A DNA stretch of 64,000 bases. Source: Tieghemiomyces parasiticus. Lineage: Eukaryota > Kickxellomycota > Dimargaritomycetes > Dimargaritales > Dimargaritaceae. A model generated the notes under the pieces. The model saw only the letters and a list, made by a program, of their open reading frames with translations. It was not told where the DNA came from and did no database searches. The first letter of the stretch is position 1. Every line of letters begins with the position of its first letter. Of this stretch, positions 21,700 through 32,618 are shown one piece after another. The position numbers were made by a program, and so were the translations under genes. The stretch is from positions 1 through 64,000 of the forward strand of contig JANBPT010000030.1 in NCBI GenBank assembly GCA_027575765.1, read 5' to 3'.

Positions 21700-24600
21700 C
21701 GCCGCCATTCCTTTCGGACTTTTAATTATTAAGTGGCCCCGCCGTCACCTCCCCCCCTCCATATTTGTGTTTTATTTTTTTTAGTTTCCTTCGCATATCC
21801 GAACCCCCTCTAGTATCGGCCATCTTTTATGTGTTCGCCACGTCATCTATTTTTGGTTTTCCCTGAATGAGTCTGAGCTCTTCTTCCTACTCCGACTTTC
21901 GTTAAGTACCAGACTTCACCATAATCATGTGTTTCACGACCTCTTTAAGGAGACCCATATTTGGGTGTTCATTGCCACGTAGCCTCCATTTTTAAATCCT
22001 AGCCTCTCTGCACAGCCCTCCCCCTTTTCTTCATGACTCTGCCCTCACCAAATCTCACATCTCTACCACACTCTGGCCTATTTACGATAGACTGAAAACA
22101 ATGAACCATCTCTGACCCACTCGACATGTGTAGACCAACACAGAATGGCCTGATTTATCGCAGCGGATTTATGATGTGGATATTGTCACGGTGATCTACA
22201 TTTTGAAGGAGGAGAAACTCCCCCCCAGACTGCGGGACTCACCGTTGTTGGCTGCAGGATAGAGTACTACGTATTAATTCAAGTCACGCGGGCAGATGAT
22301 CCGTACGGAGATTGCAAAGGCCGGAATATTCGTTCGTTTCCAGTCGCTCACCATGGCGGTCACAAGGTATGTATTTTTCTATTCGTATTGAATAGGCGCA
22401 GGATAAGCATGCCGAGGTCAGAACCTTCTTGGTCAGAGCGTCGCTGATCCGTTGGCCAAGGGGTGCATGGCACTAACCGTTATAGTTAGAGCTATCTGAG
22501 CCAGGCCCAGTCAATTCCCACGGTTAACGCTTAGCTGTAGGCCGCACAAGCGCCTCGCGGAGAAGGGAATACGCTACTAATACCATTCGGAGTAGAAAGT
22601 TCAATGGAGGGACTTCGCTGACCTTAGCCTGTATCCATCTTATTAATACTGAAAACTAAGTGATGTTCCTCTAAGGGGCACTGTTCCCGATGACGTGTGG
22701 CGCAGACCGTCATCCCAAGTTAGAGAATGGCAGTCAGGAGATCGGAGAGTCGTGTGTTGATGATTCTTTCTGCAAGCGTGGCAGCCGAAATGCCTTAACC
22801 TGGGTAGACATTAGCTACCTCCCTCTACTTTCCTGCTCGACCGAACCATGCAGCAAATACAATGGCTAGCGGTAGCCACACCGCCATCAGATCACTGTTG
22901 CCGGCAGCATCAGACTGAACCAACGCTACCATGACAGAAAATTCATATACTATATATTATTCCTAAGTCTAACGGAAGGCAGCTTGCTGAGCTCGTCACT
23001 ACTTATCGGGCCATTATGGAACAGCTTGGAAAGGGCTTGGCAAGGCTCGACCCTCGCTGAGTCAGCTTCCCCTTAAACTCCTTTATCTACGAGAACGGAC
23101 TCGACTATGGTGGACGACTAAACTACTAGGCACTAGAGACGCTACCAACACTCAACCTGACAAACACGTTGGCGGCTGCAAGCCACCTCGCCGCCACGCA
23201 TGTGACCTATACCACCTTCTTTTTAGCCACAGGTCAACCTATATGACCCAGGGTTACTCATTAAACCACCCCCAATCGGTCTAACAAACCAATGTACCTT
23301 GCACAGCTCTACAAGAGACCTTCCCGGCAATCGGATGATATAAGCCGACAGGCCTACAATATATTTCATCATTACTACTACTACTCAGCTTGCGGCGAAA
23401 CCCAATACATCCATCCCTCGGGTCTCGATCTATCACGACTCTCTAAGCCTATAAAGTTGGTCCTTCAAAAATCCGGTTATCGTTAACCTACACTGCATTT
23501 GACTAGCCTTACGAATCGCCTCCATACACCGACGCCCCGAGTTTACACCTACCACAGCACGTGCGTACAGGAATATATTTTTTATCTGGACTCTTTGAAT
23601 GCAGGACAGGTGTCATGTCAAGGCCACCTCACCCGCTGATTGGCACCGCGAGTGGCCAGTACTCTATCTAGTGTATATCATGCATAGGCAAGTCTACTGC
23701 GGATGCCTAGTCCTCAAACAAGCGCCGGCATCTAGTGCCCAATCCCTTGCGAACTACCGCAGCCTGGGCTCGACAGTTTCCTGCGGTGGCCCCACAGTCG
23801 CCGCAGCCAATCATGGAACCCCGAGCGGACCGTATATTGTAAGACAATTCGCCGATAAACCCATTATTATTATTATTCTCGGAGCTAGAGGCTAGGTTGT
23901 GGTGTTGACTTCCTAATCTGGGCACAGCACATAAGACAGGACCATCCAATGACAACGATATTCAGGCAGAAAAGGCACATGCAAATGCCCATGATACTTT
24001 GATTTTCGGCAAGTGGCTGTCACCTAGTTGAGAGTGAAACTCGGCAGGGGGGAAGGGAGCAAATAAGGACGGGTGAAGGGGGTGGGAAGGAAGAAGGGAG
24101 AAAACAGTACCCTGTCCAATGGGCGACGTGGTACCAATTAGGAAATTAAACTTGACTTGTCCGTCCTCCCCTGAGCGCCAGTACTTGGCCAGCACACTCT
24201 GAGGCCGAATTGCTTGTACCGAACGCTTTCTGGCTTCTGTAATAATCGGGTAACTGATGCCGATTGTTCACCCTCTGATGGCGGTGCGGTATTTAAATGC
24301 CCACAAACTGGGGTGCCCATGGGGATCATTGACGCCTGGTTCCAAATCGAGTCCACGCCTACCGCCACTGCCCTGTCCCGCTTGATCTACTGGCACTGGC
24401 CACCTTTGAGAAAAGTAACCAAAGAGACACGGGGGCGGGGGGAAAGTTCAAATTGGACGGTACTCTGGCCGCTTCCAGGTCAACGTCCGTTTTCCTCCCT
24501 TACTCGCCAGGTCATTTGTTCTTTTACCAGCGCCCCGTGGAATCTACTCGTCTAAGAATAGCGACCAATCCCCAGCCGTCCAACCAAAGCCACCCCGATC

Positions 24601-24942
24601 TTTAGCTGCCACCAGATTCACCTTCAATTCGTCCAAAAGCTAATTCGGCACAAAATACTCGCGTGTGAAAGCGCGGAGAAGTATGCTTTCGCACGCCCTT
24701 TTACCTTCCCAGGGCCGTCGGGAATGGCGTGACTGCGCGTCCCTCATTAAATAACCATGCGGGATGGATTAGTTTATGGAGTACAGCAGCCAAACTGCTG
24801 CAGCAGGCCCCTGTTGTATCGATTCCGTGGTTTAGATCTCGGTGTCAACTCGCGTCGACATGTACTGAGACGTTTGCAAAAATGCACAGGCTACAGCCTG
24901 TTCCTCTCTGGCGTTGAAGGAATTTAAGACCGATTGTGCGCC
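21700..24942. other. Gene-poor stretch, 3.2 kb
   Basis: No confident gene. A minus-strand frame without stops at about 24270-23965 contains a plausible coding segment (reads VLAKYWRSGEDGQVKFNFLI around 24185-24125), but no family was recognised and no splice model could be closed. A short (ATT)n run occurs at about 23861-23876. A Met followed by four codons and a GTATGT donor at about 22352 leads nowhere useful. Confidence 0.3.
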
Positions 24943-26683
24943 TCAACTCCGGCCGATTTTCATGGCGGCTAGAAACGACTCTTTCCAGCCAACCTGGTCC
25001 AGCCTGTATAAAATGGCACGCGTAGCAAGGTTTAAGGGCCGGCGGTTAGTTCAACATGATATGGAACTGCCCTGGGCTACAGCCAGGATGGAAATTACAT
25101 GGCCATGCTCCTTCGCTTGGTAAATTATCTAGGCTGTGAGTATGGGCGTAGTTCTAGAATTAGCTTACACAGCGGCCACTTCGGAAATACTTTCGCGCTC
25201 CGTGACTCCCGGAGTGCAAAGAATGTCTGCTAGGCGACCCCGGGTGGCCTTGGTCTGGTCAGCTGCGGTGGGCCAGGATGGTTCGTCATGGCGTATCACA
25301 AACGCCTGCCACTTGAGTGCCTGTGCGAGTGCCCGAGGGTATAAAGATTGAGCCTGGTCGGATTGCCTATTAGCCGTAGGTGCGGTGCCAGTCGCCAAGG
25401 TCATGGTGCTACGCGACTTATAAGAAACTGACCATGCTCAGATGGGGTTTAAGAGATCCAAAACGTACCTTGAGGCGTTGGAGGTACTCAGTCAGCTGGG
25501 ACACGGGCCCTTCAGCCACGAGGACCCCTGGATATCCTGGCTTGGACAACCCTGGTAGCCAGCAAGCGACGGAAATTGAAGTAGCGGGTAATCCCTGTCA
25601 GTGAGACCCGGCAGGTATGTCGGGGGGTAACCCATCGGGTACCGAATTCCCTCCGGTAGCCCGTGTCTAAACCCCAGCCAGCAGGCGGTTAACCTTACCA
25701 TATAGCCCCAGTTCGGCGCTCCACTGGCAAATTTGTTTACGCTTGGTTGTCGACAGCAGGTGGTGCATCCAGACGAAGGCCACTCGGATTTCCGGGCACT
25801 CTACCAAACTCGCGTTCGCACCGGCTTCGACTACCCCATCTGGCTCTCTGCACCGCTTGGCCATGGGGAGTTCACCGGCTTCCACGGCCGTATGAACCAG
25901 CCTTTCTAGTTCCTGAAGAGCCTCCAGAAGGCAGGTATCTTCAAGAGGGACAATCGAGAATCGAAGACCAAGTGGTCAGTGGGGAAGGTGTATATAGCAT
26001 TGAAGGAAATTATACGGTTAGGGCGCTTACTGATACCAATGGCAGATGCCTCGGTTGGGTGTCGTTATTCAAAGCCCCGGTCTTATTTGAATTGTAGACA
26101 TTCCTTTTTCCCAACTTACCACCGTGGTATGGTGCCAAGTGTATCTTCATGGTTGAATTAATACGGTCCTGAACTGGGCGAGCCTCGCCCGTTAAACCGC
26201 GGAGGTGGACCTCGGGCGGGGCATCAGGGTAGGATGGTGGCAGGTAGGCCTCTACCAACTGCCACCGTACCGAACCACCCTCGTCGGATACATTGTCTGT
26301 CCTGAAGCGTAGTGTGAACCGGAAATTCTTGAGCGTCGGGTCGTCATCGCACCGGGCCTCAGGGTCCTGTGTATAGGCTTCCACAGCACTCTGGCGGGTG
26401 GCGACGGGCGGTAGACCGATAGGACGGGCGGGGGAGGTCGGCATTTGGTATCATAGTTACGCTTACTCTAGTGAGCCTACGGATTCACCTCCTTTGACTG
26501 ATCACAGGTCGCTCCTTAGGGTCAGACTTATAGCAGCTCCTCCCTGTATCCTACTCGCTAGGCACTCACCTGCCACACTGCGACTGTAGCCGGGTCCGGA
26601 TGGAGCCAGTCCCATTCGTCGTCGGGGTACATGGAGCGGAGCAAGGACAGCTCAGCCAGCTGGGCGCTAATGCGGCTTGACAT
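24943..26683 (-). CDS. RWDD2: RWDD2-like protein (RWD domain plus DUF1115 C-terminal domain)
   Basis: A six-exon gene assembled from short exons: 26683-26570, 26390-26120, 25938-25699, 25551-25469, 25320-25169 and 25003-24943. All junctions keep phase (0, 1, 1, 0, 2) and the model gives 306 residues, near human RWDD2A/B (about 292-319). The N-terminus (LAELSLLRSMYPDDEW) opens an RWD domain, with the PPSYPDAPPEV segment typical of RWD folds in exon 2. The exon 2/3 joint restores an HGD-x-C motif. Exon 3 carries WMHHLLSTTKRKQICQW, exon 4 GLSKPGYPGVLVAEG and exon 5 LKWQAFVIRH, in the order seen in the RWDD2 C-terminal domain; exon 6 supplies a short end (VGWKESFLAAM). Function is poorly known; RWD domains usually mediate protein contacts. 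Agreement of six exons with one family makes the model strong, though exact acceptors for exons 3 and 6 rest on homology from memory. Confidence 0.85.
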
Positions 26684-29600
26684 GGTAAATCCGCTCAGAG
26701 AAAGAAAAAGATGAAGTCGGAACTCCGAGATGCTATTGCCGAAGGAAGCCCATTGTTGGTTCACAACCGATCTGTTTGCGAGTCCATTGAAGCATGTTTC
26801 ATCGTGCTGGTGCCCTGTGATCTCGTTGGCCGGAGCTGGATTCGCCTGCGAACGCTGGGGGTTGCTTGGCGTTGAAGGCAGGAGAACGCTAAACCCTCTC
26901 CCATTTCAAAATTCTCAGCCTCCTAAACTACCAACAGCAATGTATACTTATCGAGCCGAGCAACACAGTGCCAAGTCGTTCGTAAGTCGCAGCTTTGCTG
27001 GCACACTAGGGCAGAAAAGACCATGCCTTGGGTTACTCCCGCTGCTGCTCTATAGTTGAGGCCGCACAATCCTTGACCTTGGTAGCTGTCGGTCGAGTTA
27101 GGTCACGGGGTTAAGCCCTTGGAGCAGGGCCTTGGACCTCTACCTCTCCCCCTACACCTCGTCCGGATAGGCAGCCAGTCGCTGACTATCTAGACCCACC
27201 ACGGCCGGGTTGCACAGGCGTCAAGTGACTTTCTAAAAGGGATTCTATGGGCCACTCAAATGCGATTGTGAATTCCGCAGTCTCGCCGCAGGGCTAATCG
27301 ACGACAGCTTGAGGAACAGTGGCGATATCTATAGCTGACTGGATATGGGCGGAGGGTAAAAAAAAGCAAGGGTCCCGGCCGACCGACGCTGGTCTCGTGG
27401 TCATTTGCCCCTACCTCTTGATACACCTAGTGATTCACTTCCTAGCAATGGGACCACTCGCCTTGCCTTTAATTTTGCGTGGTGGAAATGTGCCGTTGAG
27501 GACGACGGATAATGGCGCGATAGGATGTGCCCCGGTAGGAAGAGGGAAGGGATAGAGAAACCGGGGGAGAAAAGCAGTCACAAAGGGGCGCGGCTATAGT
27601 CGAAATGGGGTGGGCAGCATGGCATGTCCCTCTTTTTCTTTTCTAAATTGTGGGAAGTATACGGGGCCCATTGGCCAGGGGAGGAGTCCCCGAGTCATCA
27701 AGAAGAGGCCATGTAAGTCCTGTAACGGCTGATTTGCCAGAGCAGTCGGAAGTGGTCAAGGATGGGTGGGTGACGGTTTACCCCTGCCTAGTCTGAAAAT
27801 TGCGCTACCCTCACGGGTGTGTAGGATGCAAATAGGGGGGATCCACGGCTGGATGTGACATTCCCTTGCAGGTATTGTGTCCCGCTTCCCACATACATTT
27901 ACCTCGGATACATTGCCTGACCAGTACCAACGGGCCTGGCAGATGGCGCCAGGCAACACTTGCCCTTCGTGATATTTGGGAATGCGGGCTAAGCCGCGAT
28001 TGCGTGATCATCCGAGGGGCCATAGCTATGCGATAAGCCATTCTTAAGTTGGCTCTATCTCATTTCGCCGCCGTCTCAGCATGGATTCGGCTGTGGCGGC
28101 TTAGTCGTGGCATGGTGCCTGATCCAAGTGGCCACTGCTGTATAACGGGCTGGTGCGCCAAGCGATGCGAGGTGGCACTAATAATCACCCGTCTTTAGAC
28201 ACCCACACCAATCTACCCACACACACACACACACACGCCCCTGCGCAGTCCGGTCACAAAAAACCCTGTAGTACCACCCCCTCTAATCGCGAACAACACT
28301 CCCCCTAAAGGAATATAAGGGTCGCCGGACTGCTCGAGCTGCAGCAAACGATCTGGGCTCAGTCAGGGGCGGCTTAGGTAGCAGGACAAAAAAGTTCCGT
28401 CGAACGCACCTCTGGGCCCATTGCACCTAATACTACGGTCGTAGGGTGGCCTAGATAAGGTTCATCCGGTGACCCCACCTCGGCCACGGGCCAGTCGAAC
28501 CACTCACATTCCGCATGGCTTTACTTTCCCTTCCTCCCTCTTCACACATCCACCACTGGAGTTGAGAGGTAGTCGATATTGATTGGTAGCGCAAACTGGT
28601 CCAATGTCTCCGAAGCGACCGCTGTGATTCATCCTTCCCGATTAGCCTAGGCGAGGGGGCAACCAGCTTTAGACGGAGGCTAGAGGGGGGGGAGGCGACT
28701 TTGATTATTCATTTATTTATTTTTTTCGGGCTGGCCAGCTGAACCGGTCGCGCCGGTGGACCAGCAACCCATGGCTGTCCTGGATTCGCCAACGTCCTTT
28801 GGGCGACGATCCAACCCGTAGCGTGATACAGGTACACCGCCATAGAAATGTGTGGAGTCTTATCGGGTGCCCCGGTTGGAATGTCTACCAGCGGGAAGGC
28901 GAGGTTGTTGGCGGCCTAGACCGGTCTACAAGAAACAGAGGTTTCTCTGCCGATCGGGATCAGCTAGCCGTGCACAGAAATTTACATCGACTACTGCTCG
29001 GCCGACCGCTTAAGGCGTCTCCGCTGTGTTTAGCGTCCTCAGACCTGCCTTTAGGGGACGGTTAATTACGCAGGCCTGGAGGGTGTGAGTTTCCTTGGAC
29101 TCTGAGCTGCAACGAGTGCCACGAAAATATCAGTCGAGGACAATATTGTTTCAAGTTGGGACACGCATGGGGAACGGACCCCACACGGCTAAACAGGGTA
29201 AGAGTGGACAGCCGCCACTCCACGATGTAACTCAGTAGGCTGTGCCACGATTCTTCCCACCACAACCCCTGGTCATATATCCGACTACTGGCACCGATGC
29301 TATCGGACCTGCCCTGCCCTGCAGAGCCTTATTTTTCTCAACCCTTACTGCACATCGTTTCGGCATCCACTATCACCGTCCATCCGGACCCGCGCATATC
29401 GAACGCCTTCCGAATTCACCCGTGCCATGTTTTCCCTTCATTGCGTCCGGAGGGGGAGGGGGGAGAAATAGGAAGTGATGGGACTGCTATCGGCCGAGGG
29501 GTAATCAATTCTCGACGGGCAGCCAGACTAGCCAGTCTCGTGCCACCGAGCGTGAGCGACGCTGCCTTGCTACCCATGCGACCGCCGCTGTGTTTGACAC

Positions 29601-29900
29601 ATTACCCGTAGCCGAGGCCGGATGAGACTGTGTGTCGGTGGCGTTGATTTAACAGCCACCTCCACTCTCGCAGGGCCCAGAATGGCCGTACGTGTTTTCC
29701 CCGGCCCGGGTGGGGGGGAGGGGAGGCGACTAGTGATGGCAGCCGCGTCCGCACAACAACGGCGGTTATTTTCTTTTACGTTATTTTTTCCAGCTCCAGA
29801 CTGTCTCATCGGGGGCCACGTCGGTGGGGGGCCTGCGAGCTGACGGGGTGTTCGTGGGCCCCTCCATCCACATGGTCCGCCTTGCCCGGCGCTTCGATTT
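26684..29900. other. Gene-poor stretch, 3.2 kb
   Basis: It begins with the RWDD2 promoter (minus). No ORF here has a recognisable domain. It contains a dinucleotide microsatellite (28218-28236) and several homopolymer-rich patches. The plus-strand frame at 28799-29065 and the minus-strand frame at 29570-29908 are probably chance. Confidence 0.35.
28218..28236. repeat. (CA)n microsatellite
   Basis: About 9.5 uninterrupted CA units directly visible in the sequence, in a non-coding stretch. Confidence 0.9.
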
Positions 29901-32618
29901 GCCACCACGGCCCCTTCGACAGTGATTGGCCTCGGACCTCATCTGTCCGCCGTTTCTCTCGAACCCCGTGATCTCACCCCGCCGTTCGCTTTCTTTGGCT
30001 CGGTGGTTGCCCAAAATTCCAAGTCGCCACCACCCTCCCCCGAAAATTCCATGTCCCTTGGATGTGGCCACGTCGTCGTCGGACCCTTCTCCCTGACCTG
30101 CTCGCTGCGGGAACCCCACGACAATTTTTCAATTGCAAGTTAGGCTCGAAAACTTGGCGACCATCCGCCAATCTATTTTTACTTTTTTCTCGCAGTCCAC
30201 CCTCTCCTTCCTGGGTCGCACCACCGGTTGGATACAGCGTGCTTATATAAAGCCACGTCCCTCGCCTTAACCCCTCCAGATGATACCCTATCTCTCTTTA
30301 GTCTCACCAGCTGCACACCCTTACATCGCTGCTCCCTCCTCTTCCTACCCCATACCTGTCAGCGCGCTTGTGACTTTCATTCGCCTTTCAAACCCCCCCC
30401 CTCATCGCCGCTTCTCGACCTCTCTTTGCAAGCCCATCCTCTGTCACAGTCCTCCATCGTCGTTCTCCAGCCTACGCTCGGCTCTCCCATACCCTAGCCT
30501 CTTTTTATTTTGTTTTTATTCGCCACGGGCCGATATTTCACTACCCAGCTCACCGCACGCCGCCACACCTGGCCCGCCACTCCGCTCGGCTGCCCGTTGC
30601 ACCGAATAACCAATCAGCGCCTCCCGTGCCAATCCTACCATTTTTGGTAATCCGCTACCCCACGTCAGCGTTCCCAAAGCCGAAATTCCATCCCACGTCG
30701 TCACACCTGACACCCAATTTTGGTGTCTGTACTCCCACCCACACTTATCCCCCACACTTAGGTAAGCTTTTGTGACCGCTTTTCTGATCCGATACACAAC
30801 GTGACTTGACCGACATAAGTTGTACCTATTTTCCCGGTCCAGTTTACCAGCTTTTCGTGGCCTTCAGCAGTCATCTCCACCAGACTCTTGGCATGGGGCT
30901 TCGGGCTAGGCTTCGCCCGTTGGTACAGGCAAGCAGACTATTGCCTGCATTATACAGGCGGGGCTCTGCTTGGCCGCTCGAGACTACGGTTCCTTCGTGG
31001 ATTCCTCTCGGGCGACATGCACTGGCTACTTCCCGATCGGTGCCGTGGGATAGCAATCTCTTATTCACCATCCTTTTTTACGACCACCCACCATCTAACC
31101 CAGCCCATCCCCGCTCTCTCCTGCCCGACCCTACTTTCCCACCCGTCGTCATTCTCATCGCTGTACCGACCCGCCCTGCTTGGTGGACTCTCGCGAATGC
31201 GCCATGGATCTCTGGCCTCATCCATAATCTGCACCTTCCCCGTATGACCGCGTCATGATTTCATTAACCTTTGCCCAACTACCCCCGTGACTGCGGCTGT
31301 ACTTACCCGCTTCCACTCCCAATAACCGGTTCGATTACTCATCGTGTACGTTATCAACCTCGGCATCACATACGTGCCCCTCCTACCCACACCAGTTCAG
31401 CCTGGTTTAGGCACTCAACCAGATCACCCTCGGCACCACACGCCTTCGTCACCTCACCTGTTTGGCCACCACTTCATACTACCCGACTCTGCCGATTGCC
31501 ATTCCCCTTTTTGGTGATTGCATTGACCTTGCTTTCGTTTAAAGTCTGCGAGCCTAAAATTTAGCTTAACAGTAGAAGCCGCTACAGCTTGGAGAAACCC
31601 ACTTTGCCTCCCCTCTTCTACATCGCTTTATCTGCGCAGCGTCTCGCGTCCATCTTATCTTATTGGTCCAGCTCTGCCAAACCTTGAGCCGTCATTGTAC
31701 GCGAGGAGTATACTTTTCCTTTGGCTGCCTCCCGTTGGTCACGCTCCGCATTGATAACCCGCCGACATCTCCGCACGTTATCCCCCTCCTCCTGCGAGCC
31801 CCTGTGGGTCAAGTGGGGTTTCCAAGTCCACCTGCTGACCACACCTTGCTGCGCCCACCCACCCCGCCCAGGCATACGTTTGTGACCGCTTTCTCCACAG
31901 CCCCACCCTCCCTCTTTGGCACTCAATCGACCCTCTCCGGACGGTTTTTGCGATCAGTGTGCTTTCTCCTCGCTTCCCTTGCGCTCACAGCGAACCTCCC
32001 CTTTCACATACCTTGAAACATCGACCATTCATACCATTTAGCTTGGTTCGGCGCAGTCGTCATCATCCCTAGTTACCGGCTACGTTTCGACGTAATTCAA
32101 ATCGTTGTCCTATCATTGGCTCAGCTGTCTTTCCTTTTATAGAGCGTTCGACTGTCGCGTCAGTGTCTTGGGTGCTTGTTAGGGGACTGCTCTCTTGGGC
32201 CATCACTTACTCCCCTTACCTCAGATCCTACCCCGCTTCCCTTACCATCCTTTCGCTACTATATAATAGTCTGTGAACCCCACCCCGCCTCGACTTTCAC
32301 ATAGCTACCGTTTCCGACAATTTACCTGCCCTTCACTCGTCATTGTATTTCTATTACCCCTAATCTCACCTATATCACCCCTTCACCCTCTCGCGTCTGG
32401 ACTACTTTGTGCTAACGTGCATTCAACTCTCGTAGTCGACACTCGGCCAATAGCCGCTGCCCCCAATCTCTCTTCCCAAATCGGAATATTGGTGCACATC
32501 CTAACTTTATTTTGTGTTTACTTTTAACACTTTCCTTGAACCTTTTCCCACCTACACCACTAAGCACGTCTTAAGCTCGTGGAGCACCTTTATATAACCA
32601 CCTAGCCCCTGCGCCCTC
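29901..32618 (+). promoter_or_regulatory. Long pyrimidine-rich leader upstream of proline dehydrogenase
   Basis: From about 30.2 kb to the PRODH start the plus strand is strongly enriched in C and T, with very few long purine runs. A TATATAAA lies at about 30243-30250 and a second TATATAA at 32591-32597. An exact 14-base direct repeat (TTTGTGACCGCTTT) occurs at 30769-30782 and 31879-31892. ORFs inside are Pro/Ser/Leu-rich in every frame, as expected from base composition alone. It could be a long promoter/5' leader or hide an unrecognised non-coding transcript. Confidence 0.35.
32591..32597 (+). promoter_or_regulatory. TATA box-like element close to PRODH start
   Basis: TATATAA, 22 bp before the ATG at 32619. 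If used, the 5' leader would be extremely short; the 30243 element is an alternative. Confidence 0.25.

Noticed and set aside
22340..22475. ATG followed by four codons and a GTATGT donor
   Set aside because: Every acceptor tested leads to a stop within about 20 residues.
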